A stretch of DNA of 64,000 nt from Endomychus coccineus (GCA_958510875.1 OY294068.1:14113282-14177281); one strand, 5' to 3'; counted from the first letter of the stretch, positions 23,648 through 32,814 are shown. Numbers and translations: made by a program. Notes: generated from the letters alone by a model not told the origin.

Positions 23648-23830
23648 TGTCACCACAACGTGGGGCAATATAAACCAAAAGACCTATTCAAAAGAGTTTT
23701 CTTAATAATTGTCACCACAACGTGGGGCAAAATAAACTCATAAGAGTTTAATCTTAATAATTGGCGCCCAACGTGGGGCAAAATAAACTCATAAGAGTTT
23801 AATCTTAATAATTGTCGCTCAAACGTGAGG
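23648..23830 (+). repeat. Four tandem copies of LTR tail plus primer-binding site
   Basis: Primer-site-like sequences begin at about 23,648, 23,709, 23,762 and 23,813. The third is exact (TGGCGCCCAACGTGGGGC). The first and second read TGTCACCACAACGTGGGGC and the fourth TGTCGCTCAAACGTGAGGC. Between them lie ~33-43 bp spacers ending in AGAGTTT(A/T)(A/C/T)..TTAATAAT, matching the last bases of the LTR itself (3' LTR: AAACTCAGTAAGAGTTTAG). The leader therefore repeats the LTR-end/primer-site junction. Confidence 0.85.
23762..23779 (+). promoter_or_regulatory. Primer-binding site for tRNA-Lys
   Basis: TGGCGCCCAACGTGGGGC is the exact complement of the 3' end (acceptor plus T-arm, with CCA) of insect tRNA-Lys(CTT), which ends GCCCCACGTTGGGCG-CCA. 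It should prime minus-strand DNA synthesis. It lies 114 bp after the apparent LTR end, with two degenerate copies closer to the LTR. Confidence 0.85.
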
Positions 23831-23903
23831 CCATTTGAAAAAAAGAATAGAACCGCGTATCAAAATAATTTGAAGAACTAGATTAATTAATAAGAAAGTA
23901 AAA

Positions 23904-25295
23904 ATGGAAGGAGATAGACAGAGGACTCCAGAATTGATAGGATTTGATCAAGAGGGTGAAATGATTAGTGCAGAAAGACCACCAATAATAGATAGTCAAT
24001 CACAAATAATGATATTGCTTGAAAGTTTAAATTTAAAAGCTAATGAAACAAATAAAAAAATTGAACAATGTAAGAATGAAACTAATGCTAGAATTGAACA
24101 AGGTATGAGTGATATAAGAGATGAAATTAAGAGAGTGAATGATAAATTTGATAAAAGAACTGAGGAAATTATGAGAATAGTTGAAACTGAAAAAAAGGAA
24201 ATAAGACAACATGTTGAAGAAAGTATAGATAATAAATTAGAAGAATATAATAGCTTTGTAAATAGAAAGTTTAATAATGTAGAGAAAGAAATAGATATTA
24301 TGGAAAATAGAATGAATGATATGGGGAAGAATATTGAAGAGAATGTGAACGTGAATGTACAAAGTATGAAAGAAAATCAGGAAAAAATGATAAATGAACA
24401 AGATGAAAGAATAAAAAGAATTGAGAATAGATCCGAAGAGAGAATGAATATAGAATACAGAAATGTAGGTCATGAGAATACAATAAAATTTAATGGAAAC
24501 ATAAAATTATTACATCCATGCATTTTTGTTAAAGATTTGAAAAATGAAATACAGTATGAAAGGAATATAGAGAGAATGAAAAAATTAATAAGAGAACGAT
24601 TGGTTGATGAACCTTTGTTGTGGTTCAATTGCAAAGAAAGGGAATTAAATAGTTTAGATGAGTTTATAGATGAGTTTTTAAATAATTTTTGGGGTGAAAA
24701 TGAACAATCGAAATGTCGAGAAAGATTATATTTTAGGAAGTATATAGAAGGGACTAGAAAAAGCATGAATGCTTATGCACTTAGCCTATATAATGAAGCG
24801 CAATATTTAGAACCTAAAATGAGAGAGGAAGAGATAGTTTTATACATTTCAAGACAGTATCAAAGTCAAATATCTGAGGCAATAGCCATTGCAAATATTA
24901 AAAACATGAATCAACTACTATCATACTTAAATAGAATTGATAATAAGAATAACATAGGAACTAGGCAACAAAATGGACATAATGATAACAGGAACAATTA
25001 CAGGGGAAATCAAAATTATAATAATAGATTCCAAAATAATAATTATCAAAACAATTTTGGAAATAGAGATAATAGAAACCAAAATTATTATAATAGGGAA
25101 AATAGATATAATGGAAATAATGCTAATCAAAATAGAAATAGATATAGGGATTATAGAAGTCAAAATAATAATAATAATAGAAATAATAGTAGAAATGAAA
25201 ATAATCAAAGGGAAGTAAACTGTAGTAGGATAGAAAGTAATATGGAAAGGGAAGACTCTTCAAGTCAAAATAATCAACAAAATCAGGATTTTTAA
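23904..25295 (+). CDS. Gag polyprotein, 463 aa
   Basis: Encodes the particle-forming structural protein. Residues about 45-180 are highly charged and predicted by eye to form a long coiled coil (Lys/Glu/Ile/Arg heptad-like). Residues about 195-345 look like the retrotransposon capsid (LLWFNCKERELNSLDEFIDE, then RKYIEGTRKSMNAYALSLYN). Residues 346-463 are an Asn/Arg/Tyr/Gln-rich low-complexity tail that replaces the usual nucleocapsid; no CCHC zinc knuckle is present. The basic tail probably binds RNA. ATG 23,904 is the first ATG of the open frame after the leader. It ends TTT-TAA, and the last codons overlap the pol frame. Confidence 0.9.
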   Translation: MEGDRQRTPELIGFDQEGEMISAERPPIIDSQSQIMILLESLNLKANETNKKIEQCKNETNARIEQGMSDIRDEIKRVNDKFDKRTEEIMRIVETEKKEIRQHVEESIDNKLEEYNSFVNRKFNNVEKEIDIMENRMNDMGKNIEENVNVNVQSMKENQEKMINEQDERIKRIENRSEERMNIEYRNVGHENTIKFNGNIKLLHPCIFVKDLKNEIQYERNIERMKKLIRERLVDEPLLWFNCKERELNSLDEFIDEFLNNFWGENEQSKCRERLYFRKYIEGTRKSMNAYALSLYNEAQYLEPKMREEEIVLYISRQYQSQISEAIAIANIKNMNQLLSYLNRIDNKNNIGTRQQNGHNDNRNNYRGNQNYNNRFQNNNYQNNFGNRDNRNQNYYNRENRYNGNNANQNRNRYRDYRSQNNNNNRNNSRNENNQREVNCSRIESNMEREDSSSQNNQQNQDF

Positions 25296-25296
25296 G
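25286..25296 (+). promoter_or_regulatory. Probable -1 ribosomal frameshift site
   Basis: The pol frame is -1 relative to gag and is open from 25,274, overlapping the last 22 bases of gag. At the gag stop the sequence is GAT-TTT-TAA. Slippage of one base back at T-TTT-TAA would place the ribosome in the pol frame exactly at the stop. The upstream A-AAA-T run at 25,279-25,283 is a second option. I did not identify a downstream pseudoknot with certainty. Confidence 0.55.
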
Positions 25297-25432
25297 AAAG
25301 CACGAATACCACGTTAATGTATTATATGAACATCAGAGGGAATACATTGACTACGAACAGCAAAGGGAAGAAAATGAAAGTATAGGTTTAATTAAATTAA
25401 AAGGTTCTTTAAAAGGGAAAGAAGTAGAAATT

Positions 25433-28426
25433 ATGTGTGATACAGGATCAGAACTATCATTAATAAGGGAAGAGCTATTGTCTGAAATAAAATTAACAAA
25501 TCAATTGAAAATACCAAAAGTAGAATTAGTAAATATTAGTGGAAAGAAAATTACTGAAGTATCAAAAATGATTACTGAGCATATTATAATAGGGAAGTCA
25601 AGTCTAGAGATGCAATTATTTGTAGTGCCGAATATGAAATTGGATATTGTTATGGGAACTGATGAATTAGAAAAGCATGGAATTATTATAGATTACGAGG
25701 AAAAGGAAATAAAGTTGTTAGATGAAATTATAAAGATAGGGAAAGGGGAAAATGAAAATATTGACAGACCAAATGAAGGTTGCAATATAATAAATGCGGT
25801 CGAAAGAAAAGACTCAAGCAGAAAATTAAATGAAATAATCTCGCAGATGAAAATATCCGAGAAATATAGGGGAATAATATCAGAAATAATTTCACAACAT
25901 AAAGGTTTAATAATTGATGAAACTCGTATAGCTAGTAATTATATTCATAAATTCCAAGTTAAAGAAATTGAAAATTTTAAATCCAAGAACTATCCAATCC
26001 CATACAAGTACATAGAAGATGTTAGGAAAAAAATCGGTGAAATGCTAGAACAAGACATAATAGAAAGAAGTAAAACAAAATATATAAACCCTATTGTTAT
26101 AGCAAAAAAGTCAAATGGTGATATTAGGTTATGTTTAGATGCTCGAACATTGAATAGATTGTCAGTACCACAATATGAAGCTCCTAAAAATATAGAGTCA
26201 ATTTTTGGTAGAATAATAAAGGCACAAATTTTTAGTAAAGTTGATTTAAGACATAGTTTCTGGTTGATTCCTTTACATGAAAGTTGTAGAGATTACACTG
26301 GTTTTATGATAGATGGAGAAGTGTATCGTTTTAAAGTTACGCCTTTTGGTATTCAAAGTGCATGCAGTGCGTTAGTTAGAAGTATGAATCAAATATTAAA
26401 TAAATTTGAAATTTTTGTAGTTCATTATATCGATGACATATTAATATTTTCTAGAACAGTAGAAGAACATAAAGATCACATAAAATTAGTTTTGAACGAA
26501 TTAGATATAGCAGGTTTAAAAATAAATATTGAGAAATGTGAATTCTATAAAACAGAAATTAAATTTTTGGGTTATAAATTAACGAGGGAAGGTTTAGAAA
26601 TGGATGAAGATAGATTAGATGTAATTAAAAATTTCAAAAGACCTACTAATCTTAAAACTTTGAGGGGATTCTTAGGTCTAATAAATTATTTCAAAAGGCT
26701 CATTCCTGATTTAAGTCAGAAGGAGATTCCATTAGTAGAATTACTTAAGAAAGGGGTAAAATGGAAATGGGATAATGAAAGACACGAAGCTTTCCAAAAT
26801 TTAAAAGATATTTTCATTAAAAAATTAAAAGTCTATCATGCACAATATGATAAACCTTTCATATTAAGAACAGATGCTTCTAAACAAAGATTCAGTGGTG
26901 TTTTATTACAAAAACAAAATAATGAAGAAGTGCCCATAAGTTTTGTGTCAAGAATGACAAAAGTTCATGAAAAAAATTACAGCGTTACTGAATTGGAATT
27001 AGCAAGTATAGTTTTTTGTGTAAAGAAATTAAGATTTTATTTGTTAGGGAATAAAGTAAGGGTAGAAACTGATCATAGTGCATTAACAAGTATATTTAAA
27101 AACAAGTTTGTAAACAGTAGGATTCAAAGATGGATTTTGTTATTGCAGGAATATGATTTTGAAATAAAACATATTCCAGGAAAATTAAATATAATAGCTG
27201 ATACTTTAACAAGAGAAGAGGGGAATTTAAAAATTGATAAAAGGAAATATAAAGTAGGAGCAAATATTTTATTAGAAGTAAGGGGTTTATTTTCATTAGA
27301 GAGCATTAAAAACAATCAAAGTACTTTATCAGAGAAGGATAAAAAGAAATGTAAAATCAAAGAGGGAGTTTATTTACAAGATATAGGTAGGAAAGAATTA
27401 TACAGAATAAATCAAGACCTAACTTTAAAAATTTTAAATCATTTACATAGTGAATTCAATCACATAGGAGCAAGGAAAATGTGGCTCATATTCAGAGAAA
27501 ATTATATAGGTAAAGGAGATTACCAAATTGCAAAAGAAATCACAAAGAAATGTGACATATGTCAAAGAGCAAAGCCTAAAAATATAATTAATCACAATTT
27601 AGCAAAGAGTATTATAGTAAAGGAATGTTTAGAAATAGTAGCAATAGATTTTTTAAGTGAGTTAATAGTAACAGAAAAAGGAAATAGACATATTTTGGTT
27701 GTAGTAGATTTATTTTCTAAATATATAAAATTATATGCTTGCAAAACGACAAAAAGTAGAGAAGTAATGCATAAGTTAGAAAACTATTTTGAAGAAATTG
27801 GTAGGCCAAGAAAGTTAATTACAGATAACGCAACATATTTCAAAAACATACGTTTCAAGTATTTTTGCAAAAGGAATTTAATTTTTCATCAATTAACAAG
27901 CATCAGACATCCTCAATCCAATCCATCAGAGCGATATATACAGGAAGTAATAAAATATCTGAGAATATCTTGTGAGGATAAACATCGTCAATGGGATGAA
28001 TCAATATCCAGAGTAGAAAAATGTTTAAATCATTGTCCAAATACTACAACAGAGAAAACACCTGTATTAATAATGAAAGGCGAAGAACCAGATAGAAAAT
28101 GGTTAGATAAAAATTCAGTAGAGCGAAATGAAATTTTGAAAGATATCAGTAATAGGTTAGAAAGAAATGCAAGAAAGTATATGAATAGGGAAATGAGAAA
28201 AAGAGGAAGGTTAATTAAATTTGAAATAGGTGAATTAGTAATAGTAAGAGCAATGAGAGTAACTAATAATAAAAAGAATATATGTGGAAAATTATGTTTT
28301 GCTTTTGAAGGTCCATATGTAGTCATGAATGAAAATGCTGAAAATAGTTATGAATTAATGAATCCTGAAAACGGAAAGATAAGGGGAATATTTAATATTG
28401 ATCAAATATACAAGTATAATTATTAA
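25433..28426 (+). CDS. Pol polyprotein: protease, RT, RNase H, integrase (997 aa from first Met)
   Basis: Replicates and integrates the element. From the first Met: aspartic protease DTG at residues 3-5; reverse transcriptase with the motif A Asp at about 271 and YIDD at 332-335; RNase H with TDAS (about 480), TELELAS, ETDHSALTS and IADTLTRE; integrase zinc finger H672/H677/C707/C710; core Asp739, Asp798 and Glu833 (34 residues between the last two, against the usual 35); and a GPY/F-type module FEGPYVV near 960. The Met is almost certainly not the real start: the protease beta strand GLIKLKGSLKGKEVEI lies upstream in the same open frame, back to 25,274, so Pol is made as a Gag-Pol fusion by frameshift. 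The frame is intact and no env follows. Confidence 0.93.
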   Translation: MCDTGSELSLIREELLSEIKLTNQLKIPKVELVNISGKKITEVSKMITEHIIIGKSSLEMQLFVVPNMKLDIVMGTDELEKHGIIIDYEEKEIKLLDEIIKIGKGENENIDRPNEGCNIINAVERKDSSRKLNEIISQMKISEKYRGIISEIISQHKGLIIDETRIASNYIHKFQVKEIENFKSKNYPIPYKYIEDVRKKIGEMLEQDIIERSKTKYINPIVIAKKSNGDIRLCLDARTLNRLSVPQYEAPKNIESIFGRIIKAQIFSKVDLRHSFWLIPLHESCRDYTGFMIDGEVYRFKVTPFGIQSACSALVRSMNQILNKFEIFVVHYIDDILIFSRTVEEHKDHIKLVLNELDIAGLKINIEKCEFYKTEIKFLGYKLTREGLEMDEDRLDVIKNFKRPTNLKTLRGFLGLINYFKRLIPDLSQKEIPLVELLKKGVKWKWDNERHEAFQNLKDIFIKKLKVYHAQYDKPFILRTDASKQRFSGVLLQKQNNEEVPISFVSRMTKVHEKNYSVTELELASIVFCVKKLRFYLLGNKVRVETDHSALTSIFKNKFVNSRIQRWILLLQEYDFEIKHIPGKLNIIADTLTREEGNLKIDKRKYKVGANILLEVRGLFSLESIKNNQSTLSEKDKKKCKIKEGVYLQDIGRKELYRINQDLTLKILNHLHSEFNHIGARKMWLIFRENYIGKGDYQIAKEITKKCDICQRAKPKNIINHNLAKSIIVKECLEIVAIDFLSELIVTEKGNRHILVVVDLFSKYIKLYACKTTKSREVMHKLENYFEEIGRPRKLITDNATYFKNIRFKYFCKRNLIFHQLTSIRHPQSNPSERYIQEVIKYLRISCEDKHRQWDESISRVEKCLNHCPNTTTEKTPVLIMKGEEPDRKWLDKNSVERNEILKDISNRLERNARKYMNREMRKRGRLIKFEIGELVIVRAMRVTNNKKNICGKLCFAFEGPYVVMNENAENSYELMNPENGKIRGIFNIDQIYKYNY

Positions 28427-28502
28427 TAAATTTAGTTCATGAAAATAAAATCAAAAGATAAATAAATTTTAAATATTAATGTGATTAATATGTTAAAATT
28501 GA

Positions 28503-28514
28503 TTTAGGGGAATT
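28503..28514 (+). promoter_or_regulatory. Polypurine tract
   Basis: TTTAGGGGAATT directly precedes the 3' LTR. The short purine run AGGGGAA is the likely primer for plus-strand synthesis. Confidence 0.7.
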
Positions 28515-30084
28515 TGTTATGATTTCATTTCATAGACAATAAAAATTTAAAAATAATAACTTACCGAACTATGAAAATCAGAAAAGATCAAATAAAAAAT
28601 ATTTTATGGAATTAAAAACAATAATAAAAGCTAAATAATAGTTAGGATATTAATATTAACAATGTAAAACATAATAAACAACGATGTAATAGAATAAGAA
28701 GTGATAAACAAGAACTTCAGTGAAAGTGAAGAAACGTTCAGTGTAACGAAATCATAAATCATAAGTAAAGTGATTACAAAACTATCATGAGATAGTACAA
28801 AACATTGAATAATGTTATAGATATAAGTTAGGATTAGTAAATTTGAGTTATGTAATGTTAAAAGAATGTTATTGATATAATATGATATGTATTAGATTTA
28901 AGAATAAGTAACTGTCAAGAAAACCATAAATATGGGAATAATCATATTAATAATAACCCAATCATAGGTTATATTATACCAAAGTGTGGGGAAAAATGTA
29001 GGCAATATTAATTTAAAAAGAAGGAATCACTAACAATTAAAATAAGTTGAAAATATCAAATAATTCAAAAAGTAAAGAATACTAAATTCTGATTGGTCAA
29101 TAGGAATTTCCAATGTCAATCTGGTAACAATGAAGACTTGTGTCAGTTTCACAACAATTAACTTGGCATGCTTGATTTGAAAAGCAATCATCTCATAGGT
29201 TGTTTATGACATAAAGTAGCGTCGGTTTTGGAGGCCTATAAAAACGAATCTGAAAGTAAAGAAGTTGAGTTTGCCATTACATCTGTAGACTGAAAGTACT
29301 CCTGCAACTCACCAAAATTTTATAACCTATAAAAAACCAGTGAACGAAAGTGTTCCAAACTTCGATAGGTTCAAAGAAACCAAAGTTAATAAGTTTTATT
29401 AAAAGTCAACGATTATTCCAAGTATCTGAATCCAGTAAAAAGGCTGTAATAACCTCCAATTAAGAAGTAGTATCCAACGATTGCCATTCATCAATAATTT
29501 CAATAAAGCATCGAAAAGTTTCATGTTTTATCTAAAAGGATAAAACAAAGTATTATCAACAGTTCCTGAGTCTCAAGAAGAAGTAATCCAAATTAGTTAC
29601 CTGTGATTATTGTGAAAAAAGCATAGTATTGTGTAAAAGTGAATCATCAACGAAATTATAAAAGAATTAAATTGAAAATTGCCAACATAGTTAAACACAC
29701 TTTTGGATATAAACTAAAAGTAAGTTTGTTTATTATATTTCCATTGTAGTGTTATTTGTAAATCTGAAAGAAAGATTGTCGTTTGTAATTTTGTAAACAA
29801 CTATTAATATTGAATAGTTTTGAGGTTAAAGCTAGTTCTATGCTTAGAACATAAAATAAAATTGTAAATTAGAAACCCGAGATAAATAGAGTCATAGAGA
29901 TTTAAATATAGAAATTTTTCAACATTCAAAGAATATTGTGTTTAATTCCATAAAATAATAATAATAAAAAAAAAGAAAGTTCATTATTATTCAAAATAAA
30001 CAAAATAAAAAGCTAGCCGGAAGCATTAATAATTAATAATAATCAATAAATAAAAATAAACTCAGTAAGAGTTTAGTTAATAAT
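28515..30084 (+). repeat. 3' LTR
   Basis: Matches the 5' LTR along its whole length with about 1% differences by eye (for example at 28,692-28,701 and in the AAGAAGTAGTATCC stretch near 29,465). Its tail AAACTCAGTAAGAGTTTAG matches the spacer units of the leader better than the tail of the 5' LTR does. It runs directly into (TA)n. Confidence 0.9.
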
Positions 30085-30108
30085 ATATATATATATATAT
30101 ATATATAT
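30083..30108. repeat. (TA)n microsatellite
   Basis: Pure TA repeat between the 3' LTR and the PLE palindrome. Confidence 0.9.
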
Positions 30109-30606
30109 TTGTATGTTTTCTTGGTATATTGGTTCGTATATATACTGATAATGAAATAAAAATTCTGTTTTGACGTTTCGACAACGTTTATTGCCTTTAT
30201 CAAAATTGTTGATTGAAATTAGTGTTTCCATGTAATTTAGAAAAGAATAGATGATTTCGATTAATGAAATGCGTCTGCAGCCGACTTGTGTTTTAAGATC
30301 CAATTAAAACTGCAGAAAACATTGGATCGGTTGTGTGTGAAAGAGTAATGTATGGCTAACTACAATTTGAAATAGATTGAATTTGATTAAATACAAGACA
30401 TTCCAATATTGTACAATTATAAATATCTATGAATTATTGTATGAATTAGTTACTCTATGATGAGTATTTCTATCATAACTATTCAAGTTTAAGATAATTC
30501 TATGGAATTTAACCTCAAAATTGTTATTCTATAGTGTCATAGTTAAATAATACTTTATCTTTTTTAGGTTGAATTTTAAATAGACAATGGAAAGTGGCAC
30601 TTCAAA

Positions 30607-30895
30607 TTAATAAAATTTTGTTAAGTTTTGAATTAGATTATTGTACAGTTTCGAAAGATTGGAATCTATTTTGTCATTTACACAATTGTTCTTTTTAATT
30701 TGAATAGATTCTAATATCAAACGTTTGTTGTCGTTTGTTTCAATATTTAAAATTTTTGTATTGTTGTAGTCGAAAGTATGGTTAGTGTCTTTCACATGTT
30801 TATTGAGCGCAGTTGATGAATTTTTGGTATATTTGTGGCCATTTAATCTTTTTTCGAGGTATTGTGAAGATTGGCCAATATATACCTTTTCGCAA
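30607..30895 (-). pseudogene. PLE GIY-YIG endonuclease, left copy
   Basis: Reads CEKVYIGQSSQYLEKRLNGH, then KYTKNSSTALNKHVKDTNHT and FDYNNTKILNI on the minus strand, the C-terminal endonuclease of Penelope-like elements. YIG, the Arg of KRLNGH and a downstream HVKDTNHTFD segment are intact and the frame is open to its end. The upstream RT is missing, so it is a 5'-truncated fragment. The residues upstream in the same frame come from the antisense of the other copy and are not real protein. Confidence 0.85.
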
Positions 30896-31144
30896 TCTTC
30901 ACAATACCTCGAAAAAAGATTAAATGGCCACAAATATACCAAAAATTCATCAACTGCGCTCAATAAACATGTGAAAGACACTAACCATACTTTCGACTAC
31001 AACAATACAAAAATTTTAAATATTGAAACAAACGACAACAAACGTTTGATATTAGAATCTATTCAAATTAAAAAGAACAATTGTGTAAATGACAAAATAG
31101 ATTCCAATCTTTCGAAACTGTACAATAATCTAATTCAAACTTAA
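30894..31144 (+). pseudogene. PLE GIY-YIG endonuclease, right copy
   Basis: Mirror of the left copy: SSQYLEKRLNGHKYTKNSST onward is identical, but it begins just after the YIG box, so the catalytic Tyr-Ile-Gly is missing from this copy. It ends at a TAA shortly after a YNNLIQT tail. Confidence 0.85.
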
Positions 31145-31652
31145 CAAAATTTTATTAATTTGAAGTGCCACTTTCCATTGTCTATTTAAAATTCAACCTA
31201 AAAAAGATAAAGTATTATTTAACTATGACACTATAGAATAACAATTTTGAGGTTAAATTCCATAGAATTATCTTAAACTTGAATAGTTATGATAGAAATA
31301 CTCATCATAGAGTAACTAATTCATACAATAATTCATAGATATTTATAATTGTACAATATTGGAATGTCTTGTATTTAATCAAATTCAATCTATTTCAAAT
31401 TGTAGTTAGCCATACATTACTCTTTCACACACAACCGATCCAATGTTTTCTGCAGTTTTAATTGGATCTTAAAACACAAGTCGGCTGCAGACGCATTTCA
31501 TTAATCGAAATCATCTATTCTTTTCTAAATTACATGGAAACACTAATTTCAATCAACAATTTTGATAAAGGCAATAAACGTTGTCGAAACGTCAAAACAG
31601 AATTTTTATTTCATTATCAGTATATATACGAACCAATATACCAAGAAAACAT

Positions 31653-31656
<4 letters not shown>

Positions 31657-31722
<66 letters not shown>
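31657..31722. repeat. (TA)n microsatellite, 33 units
   Basis: Long pure AT/TA tract between the PLE palindrome and the 279 bp palindrome. Confidence 0.95.
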
Positions 31723-31725
<3 letters not shown>

Positions 31726-31752
31726 TCTTCTTAGGTTCTCGCGGACGTAATG

Positions 31753-32031
31753 TGTAGAACTGGATTCTCGGGTATTGATCCGCGTTGTGTGGTTTCGGTC
31801 CTCAAAAGGACCAATTTCACGACGTTTCGGCAAAGTCGCATTTGCCATCTTCAGGTGATTCGACCGTAGAGTCTGGAAAATCTAGGCGAACTGTTCGCCT
31901 AGATTTTCCAGACTCTACGGTCGAATCACCTGAAGATGGCAAATGCGACTTTGCCGAAACGTCGTGAAATTGGTCCTTTTGAGGACCGAAACCACACAAC
32001 GCGGATCAATACCCGAGAATCCAGTTCTACA
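31753..32031. repeat. Perfect 279 bp palindrome
   Basis: The sequence is its own reverse complement about a single central base at 31,892 (GGCGAAC-T-GTTCGCC). I found no mismatch in either 139 bp arm; the same 60-codon frame is readable on both strands as a consequence. Each arm contains CACCTGAAGATGGCAAATGC followed by GACTTTGCCGAAACGTCGTG, the CTGANGA-stem-CGAAAC motif seen in other repeats here, and a GTCCTTTTGAGGAC hairpin. The arms look like the terminal part of a retroelement joined head to head. Flanked by short non-palindromic sequence and (TA)n. Confidence 0.92.
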
Positions 32032-32049
32032 TATATATATATATATATA
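32032..32049. repeat. (AT)n microsatellite
   Basis: Short AT tract at the right edge of the 279 bp palindrome. Confidence 0.85.
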
Positions 32050-32225
32050 GTCTGAATTTCAAAGCCATGATGAGTGTGTGCTTCCGTAAAATCAACTCAC
32101 TTCATAATGTAAACAATGAATAAATTCCTGAAGAAGGCGAAAGCCGAAACGCGTCGAATGAAAAGATTGTTTCATTGAGATAATTCATTTAAAATTGCTG
32201 AAAAACCTAAGAGAACCCACAACTT

Positions 32226-32228
<3 letters not shown>
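32050..32228 (+). repeat. Structured repeat C (single copy here)
   Basis: About 180 bp between two (TA)n tracts. It contains CCTGAAGAAGGCGAAAGCCG followed by AAACGCGTCG: the same CTGANGA-stem-CGAAAC layout, with a GGC-GAAA-GCC hairpin. No coding content. Probably the 3' end of a retroelement of the PLE type, by analogy with its neighbours. Confidence 0.5.

Positions 32229-32260
<32 letters not shown>
32229..32260. repeat. (TA)n microsatellite
   Basis: TA tract closing the chain of (TA)n-separated elements. Confidence 0.9.
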
Positions 32261-32263
<3 letters not shown>

Positions 32264-32814
32264 GATATTAGAAAATCACTGTTTCAAGCACATTTTACTT
32301 CAATTTAGGATGTGTTGCGATATCGAGCCCGTATTTTATTAACGCCACAACGAATATAATTTACAGTTCGAAAATATTCAAGGTAAATTGTATTCTTATA
32401 TTCTGATACCAGGTGGTTGTCCCATCTGTTAGGGGTGTGCCAGGTCACGTACTGTTTTATATCCACCAAGAGGCTGTTTCTTGTTGGACTCTATTATGTT
32501 ATGGTAATTAACGATATAGATCTCTTTCTCATTCATTCAATGGTTGGTATCTTTTATTTGAGTAATTATTCACTTTCGGTTCTGTAGATTAATTTTCAAA
32601 TGAGCGGATGTGTACAAATAATACTTCTAATTAATGCTAATTTGTGAGACGAGGAACAGAAAGTGACTTTCGGAGACGGAACACATTTTTAGAAGAGTTA
32701 ACAATGATGGTTGTAGAGCGAAATTTCTTGCAAATATTCAGCCTTTTATTTATTATGAAAATTAATAGGATTTCAAACTGTTTTATCTCCGTTATATGTT
32801 GTGCTACATACTTG

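Larger units (their letters stand above)
22085..30084 (+). mobile_element. Ty3/Gypsy LTR retrotransposon, nearly intact (8.0 kb)
   Basis: A complete element in plus orientation: 5' LTR, leader with tRNA-Lys primer site, gag, pol (protease, RT, RNase H, integrase), purine-rich tract and 3' LTR. Pol order PR-RT-RH-IN places it in Ty3/Gypsy. There is no env-like frame between pol and the 3' LTR (about 90 bp only). The LTRs begin TGTTATG and are about 1.56 kb each. By eye they differ at about 15-20 places, roughly 1%, so the insertion is fairly young. Both large frames are open. A tRNA-Lys primer and long LTRs recall the Osvaldo/Ulysses group of insect Gypsy elements, but this assignment needs a tree. 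Confidence 0.93.
30109..31657. repeat. Head-to-head PLE palindrome (1.55 kb)
   Basis: Two nearly identical copies of a Penelope-like 3' end in opposite orientation. The left arm is 30,109-30,872 (minus), the central non-repeated spacer is 30,873-30,893 (21 bp), and the right arm is 30,894-31,657 (plus). The truncated 5' ends face each other and the 3' UTRs face outward into (TA)n on both sides. The 21 bp spacer is a continuation of the left copy's coding sequence, so the right copy is truncated slightly further in. Such structures arise when a retroelement primes inverted synthesis or switches template during insertion. Confidence 0.9.

Noticed and set aside
24237..24766. Minus-strand frames inside gag (for example 78 and 98 codons) rich in Ile, Phe and Ser
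   Set aside because: They are antisense to the AT-rich, Asn/Lys/Glu-rich gag and follow from its composition.
24927..25218. Ile-rich frames on both strands over the gag tail
   Set aside because: They are shadow readings of the Asn-rich low-complexity region (AAT repeats read as ATA/ATT).
28427..28514. Possible env gene after pol
   Set aside because: Only about 90 bp separate the pol stop from the 3' LTR, so no envelope-like frame is possible.
31606..31750. Frames with long (Ile-Tyr)n runs
   Set aside because: They are translations of the (TA)n microsatellite.
31785..31999. Identical 60-codon frames on both strands
   Set aside because: They result from the perfect palindrome. No protein family is recognisable and they are not counted as genes.
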